A stretch of 14,661 nucleotides of DNA, from contig CBHTUB010000100.1 of the NCBI GenBank assembly GCA_966095595.1, forward strand, positions 1 through 14,661. Reading direction: 5' to 3'. The notes beneath the pieces were generated by a model that saw nothing but the letters and a program-made list of their open reading frames with translations, did not search any database and was not told the DNA's origin. Positions 8,486 to 14,661 of the stretch are shown here, piece after piece. Source of the DNA: Chryseosolibacter sp966095595. Its GTDB lineage: Bacteria > Bacteroidota > Bacteroidia > Cytophagales > Cyclobacteriaceae. Each line of letters starts with the position of its first letter. The stretch's first letter is position 1. The position numbers and the translations under genes are program-made.

Positions 8486-9148
8486 CTATGGGTTCTCTTC
8501 CTTCAGTTGCTGAATGTCCCTGATAAGCTGCTCCATTTCCAGTTTCAGCGTGCCGTTATAGATGCCGCGAATACGACGCGTGCGATCCACCAATAAAAAA
8601 TGTTCCGTGTGAAGGAACTCGGTGCTGTCCTTTGTGAAGCCCAGACTTTGTTCCGCAAAGTACGACTGACGTGCAAGCTGGTAGATCTTCGATTTGTTGC
8701 CGGTCAGCAAATGCCAGTTGGGTACCGTGATGTCATTTTCTCCGGCGTACTCCTTCAGCCTCGCGACGTTATCGATCCAGGGCGTGACGCTGTAGGATAA
8801 CAGCACAACATCCTGATCATTGGGAAATGCTGCACTGACCCGCTTCATGTTGTTGGTCATCTTCGGACAAATACTGTTGCAGGTTGTGAAGATGAAATTG
8901 GCAACGTGAATCTTTCCATCAACATCGTTATGGGTGAATGTGTTGTTGTTCTGGTCAATAAAGGAAAACTCCGCAACCTGATGCGGGATCTGTTTGATCA
9001 CCTCTTCCTTATTGTCAATGAATATCGGATCGAATTGAGGTGTGTTGTAATACGGAAGGGACTCCTGACGGTCGCAGGAGAAGAGGCTACAGCTTATTAA
9101 GAACGCTGTCAGCGGTGTTGACACAATTTTTCGTACCCAGCAATCCAT
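8486..9148 (-). CDS. SCO1/SenC-family copper/redox lipoprotein
   Basis: 220 residues, thioredoxin fold of the SCO family. These proteins deliver copper to cytochrome c oxidase CuA or act as thiol-disulfide partners in the envelope. The copper-site residues are present: Cys90 and Cys94 in FTTCNSICPKM, and a C-terminal histidine in LHTEHFLLVD (His183, with His180 nearby). The N-terminus is a lipoprotein signal with Cys25 in LFSC, so it is anchored in a membrane facing the periplasm. The ATG at 9148 overlaps the upstream MORN gene by 62 nt; a GTG at 9124 would also keep a signal peptide and shorten the overlap to 38 nt. It is the last gene of a tightly overlapped cluster behind the MORN and YHYH lipoproteins. 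No cytochrome oxidase gene is in the window, so the client is open. Confidence 0.92.
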   Translation of the reverse strand: MDCWVRKIVSTPLTAFLISCSLFSCDRQESLPYYNTPQFDPIFIDNKEEVIKQIPHQVAEFSFIDQNNNTFTHNDVDGKIHVANFIFTTCNSICPKMTNNMKRVSAAFPNDQDVVLLSYSVTPWIDNVARLKEYAGENDITVPNWHLLTGNKSKIYQLARQSYFAEQSLGFTKDSTEFLHTEHFLLVDRTRRIRGIYNGTLKLEMEQLIRDIQQLKEENP

Positions 9149-9668
9149 ATCGTCTGTTATTTTTTACAATGTAATTGGCCTTGATTGTTCCATCTGCATA
9201 CCACACGCGCTGCGCCCCGCTTTCAACCCCATGGTCGAAGTTCAGGTCTGAATATAGTCGCCCGTTTTCCAGCCACTCCCTTTGGCTACCATCAAACATG
9301 TCGTCTGTAAAATGATAGATGAACGACTGTTGCCCGTTCGGATGCCACCCCTGATGCTCACCGATCTTCCATCCTTTGGCGTAATATCTTACGGAGCGCT
9401 TTTGTCCGTTGCTGTAATATAATATCTCGACCCCATCGCGCTTACCTTCGGTATATGATACAAGGGCCGTTGTGTCATTCTGATTGTTTAAAGTGAAAAC
9501 CACTCCGGTGATCGGAGTAGTTTTCAAGTAGGTAACGCCACGATGTGATTTAATATTCGGGTCGGCGCTGTTGTAAAACTGCTTCGGATCATTCCGCTTA
9601 CAGGAATACAGGCACGCCGTTACAAACAAAAGGAGTATGAGCGCCTTACTTCGTCCACGTGCCCGCAT
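9087..9668 (-). CDS. MORN_2/YwqK-repeat lipoprotein
   Basis: 193 residues from the ATG at 9668. This start gives MRARGRSKALILLLFVTACLYSC, a lipoprotein signal with Cys23. Longer in-frame starts reaching 9779 would add a non-signal leader lying entirely inside the YHYH gene. Residues about 77-167 carry four imperfect MORN_2 repeats of roughly 22 residues, e.g. GVEILYYSNGQKRSVRYY, GEHQGWHPNGQQSFIYHF, GSQREWLENGRLYSDLNF and GAQRVWYADGTIKANY. Such repeats form beta-hairpin ladders; some are annotated as YwqK 'antitoxin component', but no toxin gene is adjacent, so that label should not be used here. The gene overlaps the YHYH gene by 23 nt and the SCO1 gene by up to 62 nt, so all three are surely cotranscribed. 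The molecular role is unknown; a scaffold or partner for its exported neighbours is a guess. Confidence 0.85.
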   Translation of the reverse strand: MRARGRSKALILLLFVTACLYSCKRNDPKQFYNSADPNIKSHRGVTYLKTTPITGVVFTLNNQNDTTALVSYTEGKRDGVEILYYSNGQKRSVRYYAKGWKIGEHQGWHPNGQQSFIYHFTDDMFDGSQREWLENGRLYSDLNFDHGVESGAQRVWYADGTIKANYIVKNNRRYGLLGTKNCVNTADSVLNKL

Positions 9669-10434
9669 TGCCGAAGAAACCGTTTCCGTTGATGTAAGGA
9701 GAATCTGCCGTGATGTGGTAATGATAGATGCCGGCTGGATACTCGTCAGTTTCATGCTCATGACCATGGTAATCATCAAGATCGTTGCTTGTCAATGTCT
9801 TGCCGTCTTCCAGCGGACCGTATACGGGATATCCGTCGAGCAAAAATCCGATCAGGGCATCTTTACCTTTCAGACCGGTGACATAGTTCGGCTCTATGTG
9901 GTAGTGGTATTCATTGTTTGGAGTGGGGTGACCGCCATAAAGGTCGAACGAAAGATATTCTCCCGAAGAGGTCGTGATCGGAGAATTACCTGCTGCATAC
10001 TGGTTGAACAGCGGAACACCGTTTATCGCGATGCCCACAGTTGCCGTTCCGAGAGAAGTTTTTGTTTGGTCCTCGGTAGGATTGATGGGCAACTTGAACC
10101 TGTAATTGATCACCGATACCTTATTGCCCGGCGCTTGCATAAATGAGGAACGTGTATCGTCAACCCACATGGTCGATTCCCACTCGGTATTTAGAAAATA
10201 AGGGCTCTTGTGGTCAGGGAACGCGGAAGCCTCGACTACAATGTAGTCGCCTTCAATGTAAATGTCATCGGCTCCATAGAATACACTTTCATATAGCGCA
10301 AGGACCTCCTCGTCAGTTGTAGGATTTTCGTCGGTTGGTGTGGGAGTGTTGTTTGAATCCTTGTCATCGTTGTCAGAACAGCTGAACGAGAACACAAGCG
10401 TTGCGGATACAAAAAGAGCTAACAGTCGCTTCAT
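9646..10434 (-). CDS. YHYH-domain lipoprotein
   Basis: 262 residues. A signal with Cys19 (SFSC) and a long Asp/Asn/Thr/Pro linker (20-42) mark it as a surface or periplasmic lipoprotein. The body matches the YHYH-protein domain, whose name-giving tetrapeptide occurs twice (NEYHYHIE at 175-181 and GIYHYHIT at 236-242). In between are GFLLDGYPVYGP and a histidine cluster, DDYHGHEHETD (220-230). The domain has no established biochemical activity that I know of. The density of His, Asp and Glu would suit metal binding, which is inference. It is the first gene of a minus-strand cluster with overlaps into the MORN and SCO1 genes. Copper handling together with SCO1 is a reasonable hypothesis. The ATG at 10434 is followed by a textbook lipoprotein signal. 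Confidence 0.88.
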   Translation of the reverse strand: MKRLLALFVSATLVFSFSCSDNDDKDSNNTPTPTDENPTTDEEVLALYESVFYGADDIYIEGDYIVVEASAFPDHKSPYFLNTEWESTMWVDDTRSSFMQAPGNKVSVINYRFKLPINPTEDQTKTSLGTATVGIAINGVPLFNQYAAGNSPITTSSGEYLSFDLYGGHPTPNNEYHYHIEPNYVTGLKGKDALIGFLLDGYPVYGPLEDGKTLTSNDLDDYHGHEHETDEYPAGIYHYHITADSPYINGNGFFGNAGTWTK

Positions 10435-10461
10435 AGTGGGTTTTGGTTAGGTTTCGAGATT

Positions 10462-10469
10462 CAAAATTA
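10462..10469 (-). promoter_or_regulatory. Possible -7 box of the YHYH-MORN-SCO1 cluster
   Basis: On the minus strand TAATTTTG matches TAnnTTTG and would start transcription near 10455, about 20 nt before the ATG at 10434. No good -33 TTTG is visible at the usual distance, so this is tentative. Confidence 0.35.
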
Positions 10470-10611
10470 TTAAAGATAAACGTATCCCGCACGTCTGAGT
10501 CGCTGTGGAATCCTGGAATTGATCGCTAAAATCCCCGAATTCATCGCAAAACTGCCGCCAACCGTCGACTTTGTAATGTCCGAACCATCCCCTATGATGC
10601 TGCAATAGCCA

Positions 10612-10630
10612 TAACGTTGCAACAATGTTA
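10612..10630. repeat. Imperfect palindrome between exbD and the YHYH cluster
   Basis: TAACGTTG (10612-10619) and CAATGTTA (10623-10630) form inverted half-sites with one mismatch and a 3-nt spacer. It lies 26 bp past the exbD stop and about 180 bp before the YHYH start. With no T-run it is a poor terminator. It might be an operator or chance. Confidence 0.3.
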
Positions 10631-10656
10631 CACCGTACTTCCTTCTTTAAAGAAAA

Positions 10657-11163
10657 TCATAACGAGCTCGTTGTTTCCATGTAGCTGCGATCCTCTTTTG
10701 TGAACGGCACGATCGTAAATTGCTCCGTCCCGGTGATCTCGATTTCATCCAGAATATCGACAATGTTTTGATACCTCGATTCATCCTTTGGCTTGATCAG
10801 CACCACGAGCTTTGAATTCAATTGCTGTTGTTCCATCAGGATCTTCCGAATGCCGTCGCGCGCGTAGCTGGTCTCACGGACTTGTCCCGGGCCAACCCAC
10901 CAATACAACCTGTCATTCTCCGCAAGCACAAGATGCATCACATCCTTTTCATTCACTCGTGGTCCATCCTCGCCTATCCTGGGTTTGTCCGGCATTTTCA
11001 GGTCCAGCACTGTGCTTTTGGAAAACGTCGACGTGAGAATAAAGAAAGTAAGGAGCAAGAACGCGAGGTCGACCATTGGCGTCATGTCGATCCTTGTAGA
11101 CATCCTTTTTACACGGACTTTTGCACCGGAGTGCCTGGGATTGGAGGTATTGAGCTCGGCCAT
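10657..11163 (-). CDS. exbD: ExbD/TolR-family biopolymer transport protein
   Basis: 168 residues, the proton-channel partner that with an ExbB/TolQ protein energises TonB- or Tol-type machines. The layout is typical: a short basic cytoplasmic head, then MSTRIDMTPMVDLAFLLLTF with the essential membrane Asp (Asp32), one helix (about 32-46), and a periplasmic domain beginning at the LDLKMPD motif. The middle contains a WWVGPG segment and the end resembles the usual ExbD fold (VVLIKPKDESRYQNIVDILDE). No ExbB/TolQ, TonB or second ExbD gene is next to it. Upstream is the divergent outer-membrane-protein gene and downstream the YHYH cluster after 222 bp, so it is an orphan that must use an ExbB from elsewhere. 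The start ATG at 11163 is the only good one. Confidence 0.9.
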   Translation of the reverse strand: MAELNTSNPRHSGAKVRVKRMSTRIDMTPMVDLAFLLLTFFILTSTFSKSTVLDLKMPDKPRIGEDGPRVNEKDVMHLVLAENDRLYWWVGPGQVRETSYARDGIRKILMEQQQLNSKLVVLIKPKDESRYQNIVDILDEIEITGTEQFTIVPFTKEDRSYMETTSSL

Positions 11164-11190
11164 GGCAATATTGTTTTATAGGTAGGATGC

Positions 11191-11200
11191 ATTGGCCAAT
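11191..11200. promoter_or_regulatory. Perfect 10-bp palindrome upstream of exbD
   Basis: ATTGGCCAAT is a perfect palindrome 27 bp before the exbD start, within the divergent gap shared with the outer-membrane-protein gene. It could be a regulator site for exbD. Short palindromes also occur by chance. Confidence 0.25.
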
Positions 11201-11387
11201 AGCTTTACATAATGCGTCTGGAGATATTTTCAAGAAAAGTTACCAGCACTCGTGTGAAACAAACCTACCAATATCTCAATATCTGGTGTTGTAAATATGG
11301 AACATATAAATAGTCTTCGACTTCCTTCCGAATGACGTACGGTCCTGATTTACAGGGCACTTTCTACTCCAATTGTTAAAATGGATT

Positions 11388-11419
11388 TTTCGCAACTCCA
11401 GACCAATTTGTTATCTTTG
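11388..11419 (+). promoter_or_regulatory. Promoter with -7 box just before the GTG start
   Basis: TATCTTTG (11412-11419) is an exact match to TAnnTTTG, with a T-rich TTTC about 20 nt upstream (11388-11391). Initiation 5-7 nt downstream falls at or within a few bases of the GTG at 11424, so the message would be leaderless or nearly so. This also decides the start, because an upstream TTG start at 11373 would lie before the promoter. Confidence 0.55.
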
Positions 11420-11423
11420 CCCC

Positions 11424-12875
11424 GTGAAAGCCCTCTTTTGGATCTTGTTCCTCCTGACCCTGTATTCCCACGTTTTTGGGCAGGATAACACCATTAAAAG
11501 TGATTCACTATTGCAGTTGCCGCAAATGCCGGATTCGTTAAGATCCCAATGGCAGCAGGTCGATTCCATAAGATCTGACTTCAACGCCCAGGCTCAGGAC
11601 ATTCAGAGCGAATATCAAAAGACAATTTCCGCTATCGACGGCGAGCAAGCCTCGATCAACCGAGAGATCGACAGCCTCAATAATCTTAAACTACCTACCG
11701 GCCATCTGACGAAGCGTCTCGACAGTCTCCAAATGAAACGAACCGAGGCGTCCACCCAAGTCAATTCGAAGCTCAGCGATCTGAAAGCGAAGACTACAGG
11801 CAAGCTCGATAAGATAGAGCTTACGCCGGAAATGCAGGGGCCGGTGAATGAACTTAAGGGAAAAATGAATGCCGTTAACCTCGCGGACAATAGCCCGGTA
11901 AAACTTCCGGAAGTCGGCGTTCCAGGATTTAAAATTCCGGAAGCCAATGCGGGGTCATTGAAAGATATTCAGGGCTTATCGCAGATCGAAACACCACTGG
12001 GAGAAGTAGGAGACCTTACGGGTGAGCTTCAGAATGTCGGCGCCGATGTGAAGACAATTGCAAGCGGCGACGTAACCAACATAGAAAATCTCTCGACGGT
12101 AGAACAGCAGGCACAGAACATCGATGGCATTAAAGAGCTGCAGGAAGGAAGCGGTGCGATCGATGGATATAAGGAACAGCTCGGCGACCTTGGCAATCCA
12201 GACGCGGCAAAAGATAAGGTTGTTGAAACTGCGCGCAAGCAAGCCATCAACCACTTTGCAGGAAAAGAAGAAGTATTGCAGGCTGCAATGGACAAAATGA
12301 GCAAGTACAAAAAGTACTACAGCGACGTATCGAGCCTGGCAGACCTCCCCAAAAGACCGCCGAACGCCATGAAGGGTAAGCCCTTTATTGAACGTCTGGT
12401 GCCCGGTGTTTATTTCCAGTATCAGCATAAGAATGCATATATCCTCGATGTAAATCCATATGCCGGATACAGGATCAGCGGAAGGTTTACCGCGGGACTT
12501 GGATGGAATCAGCGGTTTGTTCTTTCCGAAAGATCAAACGTCAGCGAAAGCAGCTACAGGATATTCGGCCCCCGTGCGTTTGTGGACGCGAAGATCGGCA
12601 AAGGCTTCGTCGCGCACCTCGAGTCAGAATACATGAATACGTTCGTGCCATCAAGGCTCACCGGTACACCCGATGAAGGCAATTATGAATGGGTGTCAAG
12701 CACGATGCTTGGTTTGAAAAAAGAATACAGGGTCTACAAAAACCTTCAGGGAACCGTGCTCATCCAGTACAACTTGTACAACCCGTATTTCAAGGCACCG
12801 TATGTCGACCGCCTGAACTCAAGGATAGGGTTTGAGTATCTGCTGAAGAAAAAGAACAAAACAACAGGTCAGTAG
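11424..12875 (+). CDS. Coiled-coil outer-membrane beta-barrel protein, function unknown
   Basis: 483 residues from GTG 11424, which gives a clean signal peptide (MKALFWILFLLTLYS..., cleavage near Gly19/Gln20). The in-frame extension to 11373 has no signal character and precedes the -7 box. Residues about 35-130 are highly charged heptad-like helix (coiled coil), with repeated 'xxDSLxxKxxE' patterns. Residues 130-310 are low-complexity helical or linker sequence rich in L, G, D and Q. From about 320 (PFIERLVPGVYFQYQHKNAY) the sequence changes to alternating aromatic strands such as DVNPYAGYRISGRFTAGLGW and RIGFEYLL, as expected for an outer-membrane barrel of about eight strands. The helical part would sit in the periplasm, perhaps contacting peptidoglycan or inner-membrane partners. 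Divergent to exbD. No named family recognised. Confidence 0.8.
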   Translation: MKALFWILFLLTLYSHVFGQDNTIKSDSLLQLPQMPDSLRSQWQQVDSIRSDFNAQAQDIQSEYQKTISAIDGEQASINREIDSLNNLKLPTGHLTKRLDSLQMKRTEASTQVNSKLSDLKAKTTGKLDKIELTPEMQGPVNELKGKMNAVNLADNSPVKLPEVGVPGFKIPEANAGSLKDIQGLSQIETPLGEVGDLTGELQNVGADVKTIASGDVTNIENLSTVEQQAQNIDGIKELQEGSGAIDGYKEQLGDLGNPDAAKDKVVETARKQAINHFAGKEEVLQAAMDKMSKYKKYYSDVSSLADLPKRPPNAMKGKPFIERLVPGVYFQYQHKNAYILDVNPYAGYRISGRFTAGLGWNQRFVLSERSNVSESSYRIFGPRAFVDAKIGKGFVAHLESEYMNTFVPSRLTGTPDEGNYEWVSSTMLGLKKEYRVYKNLQGTVLIQYNLYNPYFKAPYVDRLNSRIGFEYLLKKKNKTTGQ

Positions 12876-12879
12876 TCAA

Positions 12880-12994
12880 TTCTCAGTCGCCCTCCGCGAT
12901 ACTTCACCTCTGCGTGTTTCTGCGTTTGAGATCGTGCAAGAATGCATCTCTGCGAAAAGCCCATATTAAACATATCGCAGAGGGCAACTGAGAA
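12880..12994. repeat. Inverted-repeat element with CTGCG motifs between convergent genes
   Basis: The arm 12880-12901 and its inverted copy 12973-12994 (22 bp) match except at two positions. On the minus strand both mismatches become G-U pairs, so an RNA read from the GH30 side would fold into an unbroken 22-bp stem. Between the arms lie CTCTGCG at 12908-12914 and 12948-12954 and TTCTGCG at 12918-12924. The arms carry CTCCGCG (12892-12898) and CGCAGAG (12976-12982). The element starts 4 bp after one stop codon and ends 7 bp before the other, so it may act as a bidirectional terminator. It may also be a mobile intergenic repeat (REP/MITE-like). Confidence 0.65.
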
Positions 12995-13001
12995 GATCCA
13001 T

Positions 13002-14483
13002 TTAATACCACACGTAAGTCCCTGCCGATTTTTTATTCAAAGTAACCACGGCAATTTTACCCTGATACTTGATGTTGAATGTCGTATTGCGTTGTCCGTT
13101 GTTATAGACAACAAGCACCTTCGCGCCTCCTTCGGCGGTGCTATTGACAAAACCTGCGCAAAACAGATCACGCGACGACGATGTGCTTGTCGTTCTCAGT
13201 GCTCCCGGCCTGACATACTTCGACATATGGGCAACAATGTAGTATGCAACATTTCGTGTCACGGTTCCATTCGCTGCAACCGTAAGCGCGCCGAGACAGG
13301 TTGTGCAGCCACCATTCGTGTATGGACCATACGATGAATTATTCGCGAGGTTCCACTCCAACACAACCTTCGCCCAGTTGTTCGCTCCTCCCAGCATCAC
13401 ATTTTGCATGTGCCAGCCCAGGTCGCCCACAAAGCTTCCGGACGAGCCCGTGAACTGCTCCGTGAAATAAACGTTTTTACCAGTGTTGTCATGAACGGTA
13501 GTCAGAGCCGAAATATTACCGGCATACAAATGGAACGCCGCGCCATCCGCGTAAGCTCCCGCAGGTCCGTTCAGCACCGTTGTAGGATAATCCGGATGAT
13601 CGCAGTTGTGATCGTAAACGATGATCTTCGTCGCAAAGCCGGCATTCTGCAGCGCGGGGCCAAGCTTCAAAATAAAATTGGATTGCTCGGTAGCTGTCAT
13701 CAGCATCGCAGGATTATTGCAACAATGCTCAGGCTCGTTTTGTGGCGTGACGGCATAGATGTCGACACCCTGCGCTTTCATCGCCTGCAGGTACTTGACA
13801 AAATACAAAGCATAGGAGTCGTAGTATTCCGTTTTCAGGTTACCACCGCTGAGGCTGCCGTTGGTCTTCATCCACGCCGGAGCCGACCACGGTGTAGCAA
13901 TAATTTTGGTCGAGGGCGCGATCGTCAGTATCTCTTTCAAGACCGGAATCAGATAGGTAAGATCTGGTCCGTTCAGGCTGAAGTTCGCCTGGTTTACATC
14001 GGTTTGACCCGCAGGCAGGTCGTTGTACGTGTACACCGATGTGCTCAGATCGGTAGCACCGATGCCGAGGCGAAGAAATGAAACTCCCACACCATTCACC
14101 GGATCGAATAGCTCGTTAAGAATGGAAGTGCGCTGTGCCGACGACATCTGTGTCATCATCACATACGCGCTTCCCTGTGTGAGTGTGTATCCAAAACCAT
14201 CCATACTCTGAAACGTCGAACCGGGGTTCAACTCCAGTGTAGGATTGTTGTTTGTTGCTGTTGTAAAGGAAGGTGTCGCTGCCAATTGCTGAAATAGCGA
14301 CGACTTATCGCCGTTTGTCACGATCTGATTGACGACACCCGGTGTCGTATTCAATGCAGCCATGCTGATCGCTACTTCCTGCTGACGATCCACAGTGTCT
14401 GTCTGTACCACTCCGTTATCAGAACAGCTTGCAGCCAGGAGTAGCATGACAGTGATCATACTCATGATTTTCTCTTTTGACAT
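13002..14483 (-). CDS. GH30-family glycoside hydrolase lipoprotein
   Basis: 493 residues. A lipoprotein signal with Cys20 (LLAASC) anchors it to the envelope. The body is a (beta/alpha)8 GH30 domain starting with FQSMDGFGYTLTQGSA (91-106) and LRLGIGATD (138-145), then TPWSAPAWMKTNG. The acid/base is Glu250 in VTPQNEPEH, and the nucleophile is Glu342 in VYFTEQFTGS. A final beta domain runs from about 425 to the end (KVLVVYNNG..., GTYVWY). GH30 enzymes hydrolyse beta-glucosylceramide, beta-1,6-glucan or related beta-linked sugars; the Bacteroidota secreted forms often act on beta-1,6-glucan, but specificity cannot be read here. Paired cysteines (CC at 254-255, CTTC at 393-396) may form disulfides. 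The following gene upstream is another probable GH30, suggesting a glycan-degradation locus. Start: the ATG at 14483 precedes a typical signal. Confidence 0.93.
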   Translation of the reverse strand: MSKEKIMSMITVMLLLAASCSDNGVVQTDTVDRQQEVAISMAALNTTPGVVNQIVTNGDKSSLFQQLAATPSFTTATNNNPTLELNPGSTFQSMDGFGYTLTQGSAYVMMTQMSSAQRTSILNELFDPVNGVGVSFLRLGIGATDLSTSVYTYNDLPAGQTDVNQANFSLNGPDLTYLIPVLKEILTIAPSTKIIATPWSAPAWMKTNGSLSGGNLKTEYYDSYALYFVKYLQAMKAQGVDIYAVTPQNEPEHCCNNPAMLMTATEQSNFILKLGPALQNAGFATKIIVYDHNCDHPDYPTTVLNGPAGAYADGAAFHLYAGNISALTTVHDNTGKNVYFTEQFTGSSGSFVGDLGWHMQNVMLGGANNWAKVVLEWNLANNSSYGPYTNGGCTTCLGALTVAANGTVTRNVAYYIVAHMSKYVRPGALRTTSTSSSRDLFCAGFVNSTAEGGAKVLVVYNNGQRNTTFNIKYQGKIAVVTLNKKSAGTYVWY

Positions 14484-14545
14484 AGTTGTTTGGTTTAGTG
14501 AAACAAATAGCTGCAGAGTTTAAGGCTTTTGTTTTTTTAATGCAA

Positions 14546-14661
14546 TCATTTTATCACCATCGTGGCAATGGAATGAGGCAAGCTTGTCGTTTCCACAGCT
14601 GCGCCATCGACCCAGAGGTTGTACTGCATCTTCACATCTGTTGCGTTCATCACGACCACCA
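14546..14661 (-). CDS. C-terminal fragment of a second GH30-like glycosidase
   Basis: Only the last 37 codons and the TGA are in the window; the gene continues past the right edge. The sequence VVVMNATDVKMQYNLWVDG and then AAVETTSLPHSIATMVIK resembles the C-terminal beta-sandwich end of GH30 enzymes ('VVVxMNxTDxxxxYxLWxxG', 'SLPHSIxTLV'). It lies 62 bp before the GH30 gene at 14483 on the same strand, so the two are probably cotranscribed. The family call rests on this short tail only. Confidence 0.6.
   Translation of the reverse strand, partial: VVVMNATDVKMQYNLWVDGAAVETTSLPHSIATMVIK

Noticed and set aside
9087..9668. Toxin-antitoxin system based on the YwqK-like repeats
   Set aside because: The protein is a lipoprotein and no toxin gene is adjacent; MORN_2 repeats alone do not imply an antitoxin.
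9669..9779. Extended N-terminus of the MORN protein
   Set aside because: It lies inside the YHYH coding frame, has no signal character and would bury the lipoprotein signal internally.
9637..10146. 169-codon plus-strand frame
   Set aside because: Hydrophobic-looking but antisense to the well-supported YHYH gene.
11373..11423. Longer outer-membrane protein from TTG 11373
   Set aside because: The extra 17 residues are not signal-like and the region contains the promoter; GTG 11424 gives a signal peptide at once.
13404..14081. 225-codon plus-strand frame
   Set aside because: Arg/Val-rich antisense shadow of the GH30 gene; no domain pattern.

Overview
The window looks like chromosomal DNA of a Bacteroidota bacterium, most likely a soil or freshwater Cytophagales-type organism. 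This is inferred from gene content: an FtsX-type permease with the Bacteroidota 'NPVK.LR.E' tail, a LytS/LytR-type pair, a giant two-component-propeller hybrid kinase, many Cys-lipoproteins and GH30 glycosidases. It also rests on promoter-like TAnnTTTG (-7) boxes and the scarcity of Shine-Dalgarno sequences. No tRNA, rRNA, CRISPR array, transposase or phage gene was seen.

Left part, plus strand: the 3' end of an ABC-transporter permease (1-587). A 396-bp gap follows, holding a leftward terminator-like hairpin and a short antisense reading frame that would encode a one-helix membrane peptide but lacks a normal start. Next come a LytS-type histidine kinase and a LytTR response regulator with a 4-nt GTGA overlap (984-2725), then an unrecognised lipoprotein (2847-3905) closed by a clear rho-independent terminator. 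A separate promoter then drives a 1405-residue hybrid sensor (4198-8415). It has about 14 propeller repeats, a Y_Y_Y domain, one membrane helix, a histidine kinase and two receivers, but no DNA-binding output domain.

Middle part, minus strand: a compact three-gene cluster in which each gene overlaps the next. The order of transcription is a YHYH-domain lipoprotein (10434-9646), a MORN/YwqK-repeat lipoprotein (9668-9087) and a SCO1/SenC lipoprotein (9148-8486). All three should be exported and membrane-anchored. The SCO1 copper site and the histidine-rich YHYH protein suggest a joint metal or redox role, which is inference. Upstream of it on the same strand lies an orphan ExbD/TolR gene (11163-10657).

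Right part: a divergently transcribed outer-membrane protein with a coiled-coil N-terminal half and a probable beta-barrel C-terminal part (11424-12875), with a -7 box almost touching its GTG start. It converges on a GH30-family lipoprotein glycosidase (14483-13002). The gap between the two stops is almost filled by a 22-bp inverted repeat with internal CTGCG motifs. The window ends inside a second minus-strand gene whose last 37 residues look like the C-terminal beta domain of another GH30 enzyme, so this is probably the edge of a polysaccharide-degradation cluster.

The best candidates for under-described biology are the overlapping YHYH-MORN-SCO1 operon, the CTGCG inverted-repeat element and the cryptic small membrane ORF near 823-987. 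The other genes belong to familiar Bacteroidota families.
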